Origin: Auriscalpium vulgare
Taxonomy: Eukaryota; Basidiomycota; Agaricomycetes; Russulales; Auriscalpiaceae
Assembly (NCBI GenBank): GCA_019915015.1
Contig: JAHBBC010000014.1
Coordinates: 124,001-188,000, forward strand
DNA length: 64,000 nt
Direction: 5' to 3'
Below, piece after piece: positions 63,595 to 64,000 of the stretch; the first letter of the stretch is position 1, and every line of letters begins with the position of its first letter. Under the pieces are notes generated by a model, which saw only the letters and a program-made list of their open reading frames with translations, was not told where the DNA came from and did not search any database. A program made the translations under genes and the position numbers.

Positions 63595-64000
63595 ATGTCC
63601 ATCATAATTTCTGGCGCAACCTCTGGTGGCATTGCCAACCGCCGCGAGATCCGCGACCTCATCGGGGACCAACGCCAGTTCTCGCTGTACATCCAAGCTC
63701 GCAGTAAGTTTGCCGATCATGCCCGTGTTTCCGATCGGAGACTCACCTGCAATATGTCTCAGATGCGACGTACGAGGTCCCGCAGAGCGACATGACCTCA
63801 TTCTTTCAGATAGGCGGTATTCACGGCCTGCCTAATGTCCGGTACTGCCATCACGGCGACATATTATTCCCTACGTGGCATAGGCCCTACATTGTATTGT
63901 TCGAGGTCAGCTATACTCTCCATCTATCTATGCAAGCGTAGGCTTATTAAGATGTCCGTACTAGCAAATTCTCCACTCGCACGCTGAACGCATCGCCAGT
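63595..64000 (+). CDS. Tyrosinase, N-terminal part (runs off the right edge)
   Basis: Type 3 copper enzyme that oxidises phenols to quinones, for example for melanin. The start at 63595 gives [21 protein letters not shown] first intron (63704-63763) rebuilds [14 protein letters not shown], then [20 protein letters not shown], then [16 protein letters not shown], and a second intron (63907-63967) leads to [12 protein letters not shown] at the edge. The His in HHG and in PTWHRPY are CuA-site ligands. Between GLP and YCHHG the usual loop with a WDG-like motif is missing, so this copy is shorter there than the tyrosinases I know. The window ends before the CuB site. Confidence 0.88.

Overview
This is a gene-dense, intron-rich, GC-rich stretch of a basidiomycete genome. 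The evidence points to a white-rot Agaricomycete, most likely a polypore: two class II manganese peroxidases with a complete Mn site, many introns of about 50 bp with CTGAC-type branch sites, F-box/LRR-like proteins typical of mushroom fungi, a tyrosinase, and transposons found mainly in Agaricomycetes. Species-level identity cannot be read from the window.

Layout. From 1 to 11.2 kb lie five housekeeping or regulatory genes: a type I DnaJ (cut by the left edge), an NSUN5/Rcm1-type rRNA methyltransferase, the branch-point bridging protein BBP/SF1, the TFIIH helicase XPB/Ssl2, and a bZIP factor. From 11.4 to 23.2 kb is a mobile-DNA block. It starts with a 7.6 kb element that has ~347 bp near-identical terminal inverted repeats and a 9 bp target-site duplication, and carries a RecQ-family helicase divergent from a ~1,200-residue DUF6589-like protein. 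Next comes a 3.4 kb PIF/Harbinger transposon with both of its usual genes, which sits against a truncated MULE/FAR1-like gene. Manganese peroxidase A follows at 23.5-25.1 kb. From 25 to 31.9 kb the sequence is gene-poor, with one small spliced Cys-rich protein and an F-box gene with shifted frames.

From 31.9 to 42 kb lie a seven-pass membrane protein, a THOC3/TEX1 WD40 protein and a lipin/Pah1 phosphatidate phosphatase. Manganese peroxidase B is at 43.5-45.1 kb. A ~640 bp repeat beside B is an inverted copy of one beside A, and next to it is a broken FSP1/AIF-like oxidoreductase gene whose middle part is flipped. Then come tRNA-Leu(CAG), NOC1/MAK21, acireductone dioxygenase, a gene scrap and an intact F-box gene. 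From 57.1 to 59.8 kb two tandem non-autonomous CACTA-like elements share one 3 bp target duplication. About 3.8 kb without a recognisable gene, including a 15 bp-type minisatellite, leads to the start of a tyrosinase gene cut by the right edge.

The best candidate for an undescribed system is the RecQ + DUF6589 element. It has the hallmarks of a recent insertion (almost identical TIRs, perfect 9 bp TSD) but encodes no transposase family that I can name with confidence. A second window-wide observation is that several otherwise good reading frames, in host genes and transposons alike, are broken by exactly one missing or extra G/C in a short run. This looks more like consensus error than gene death.
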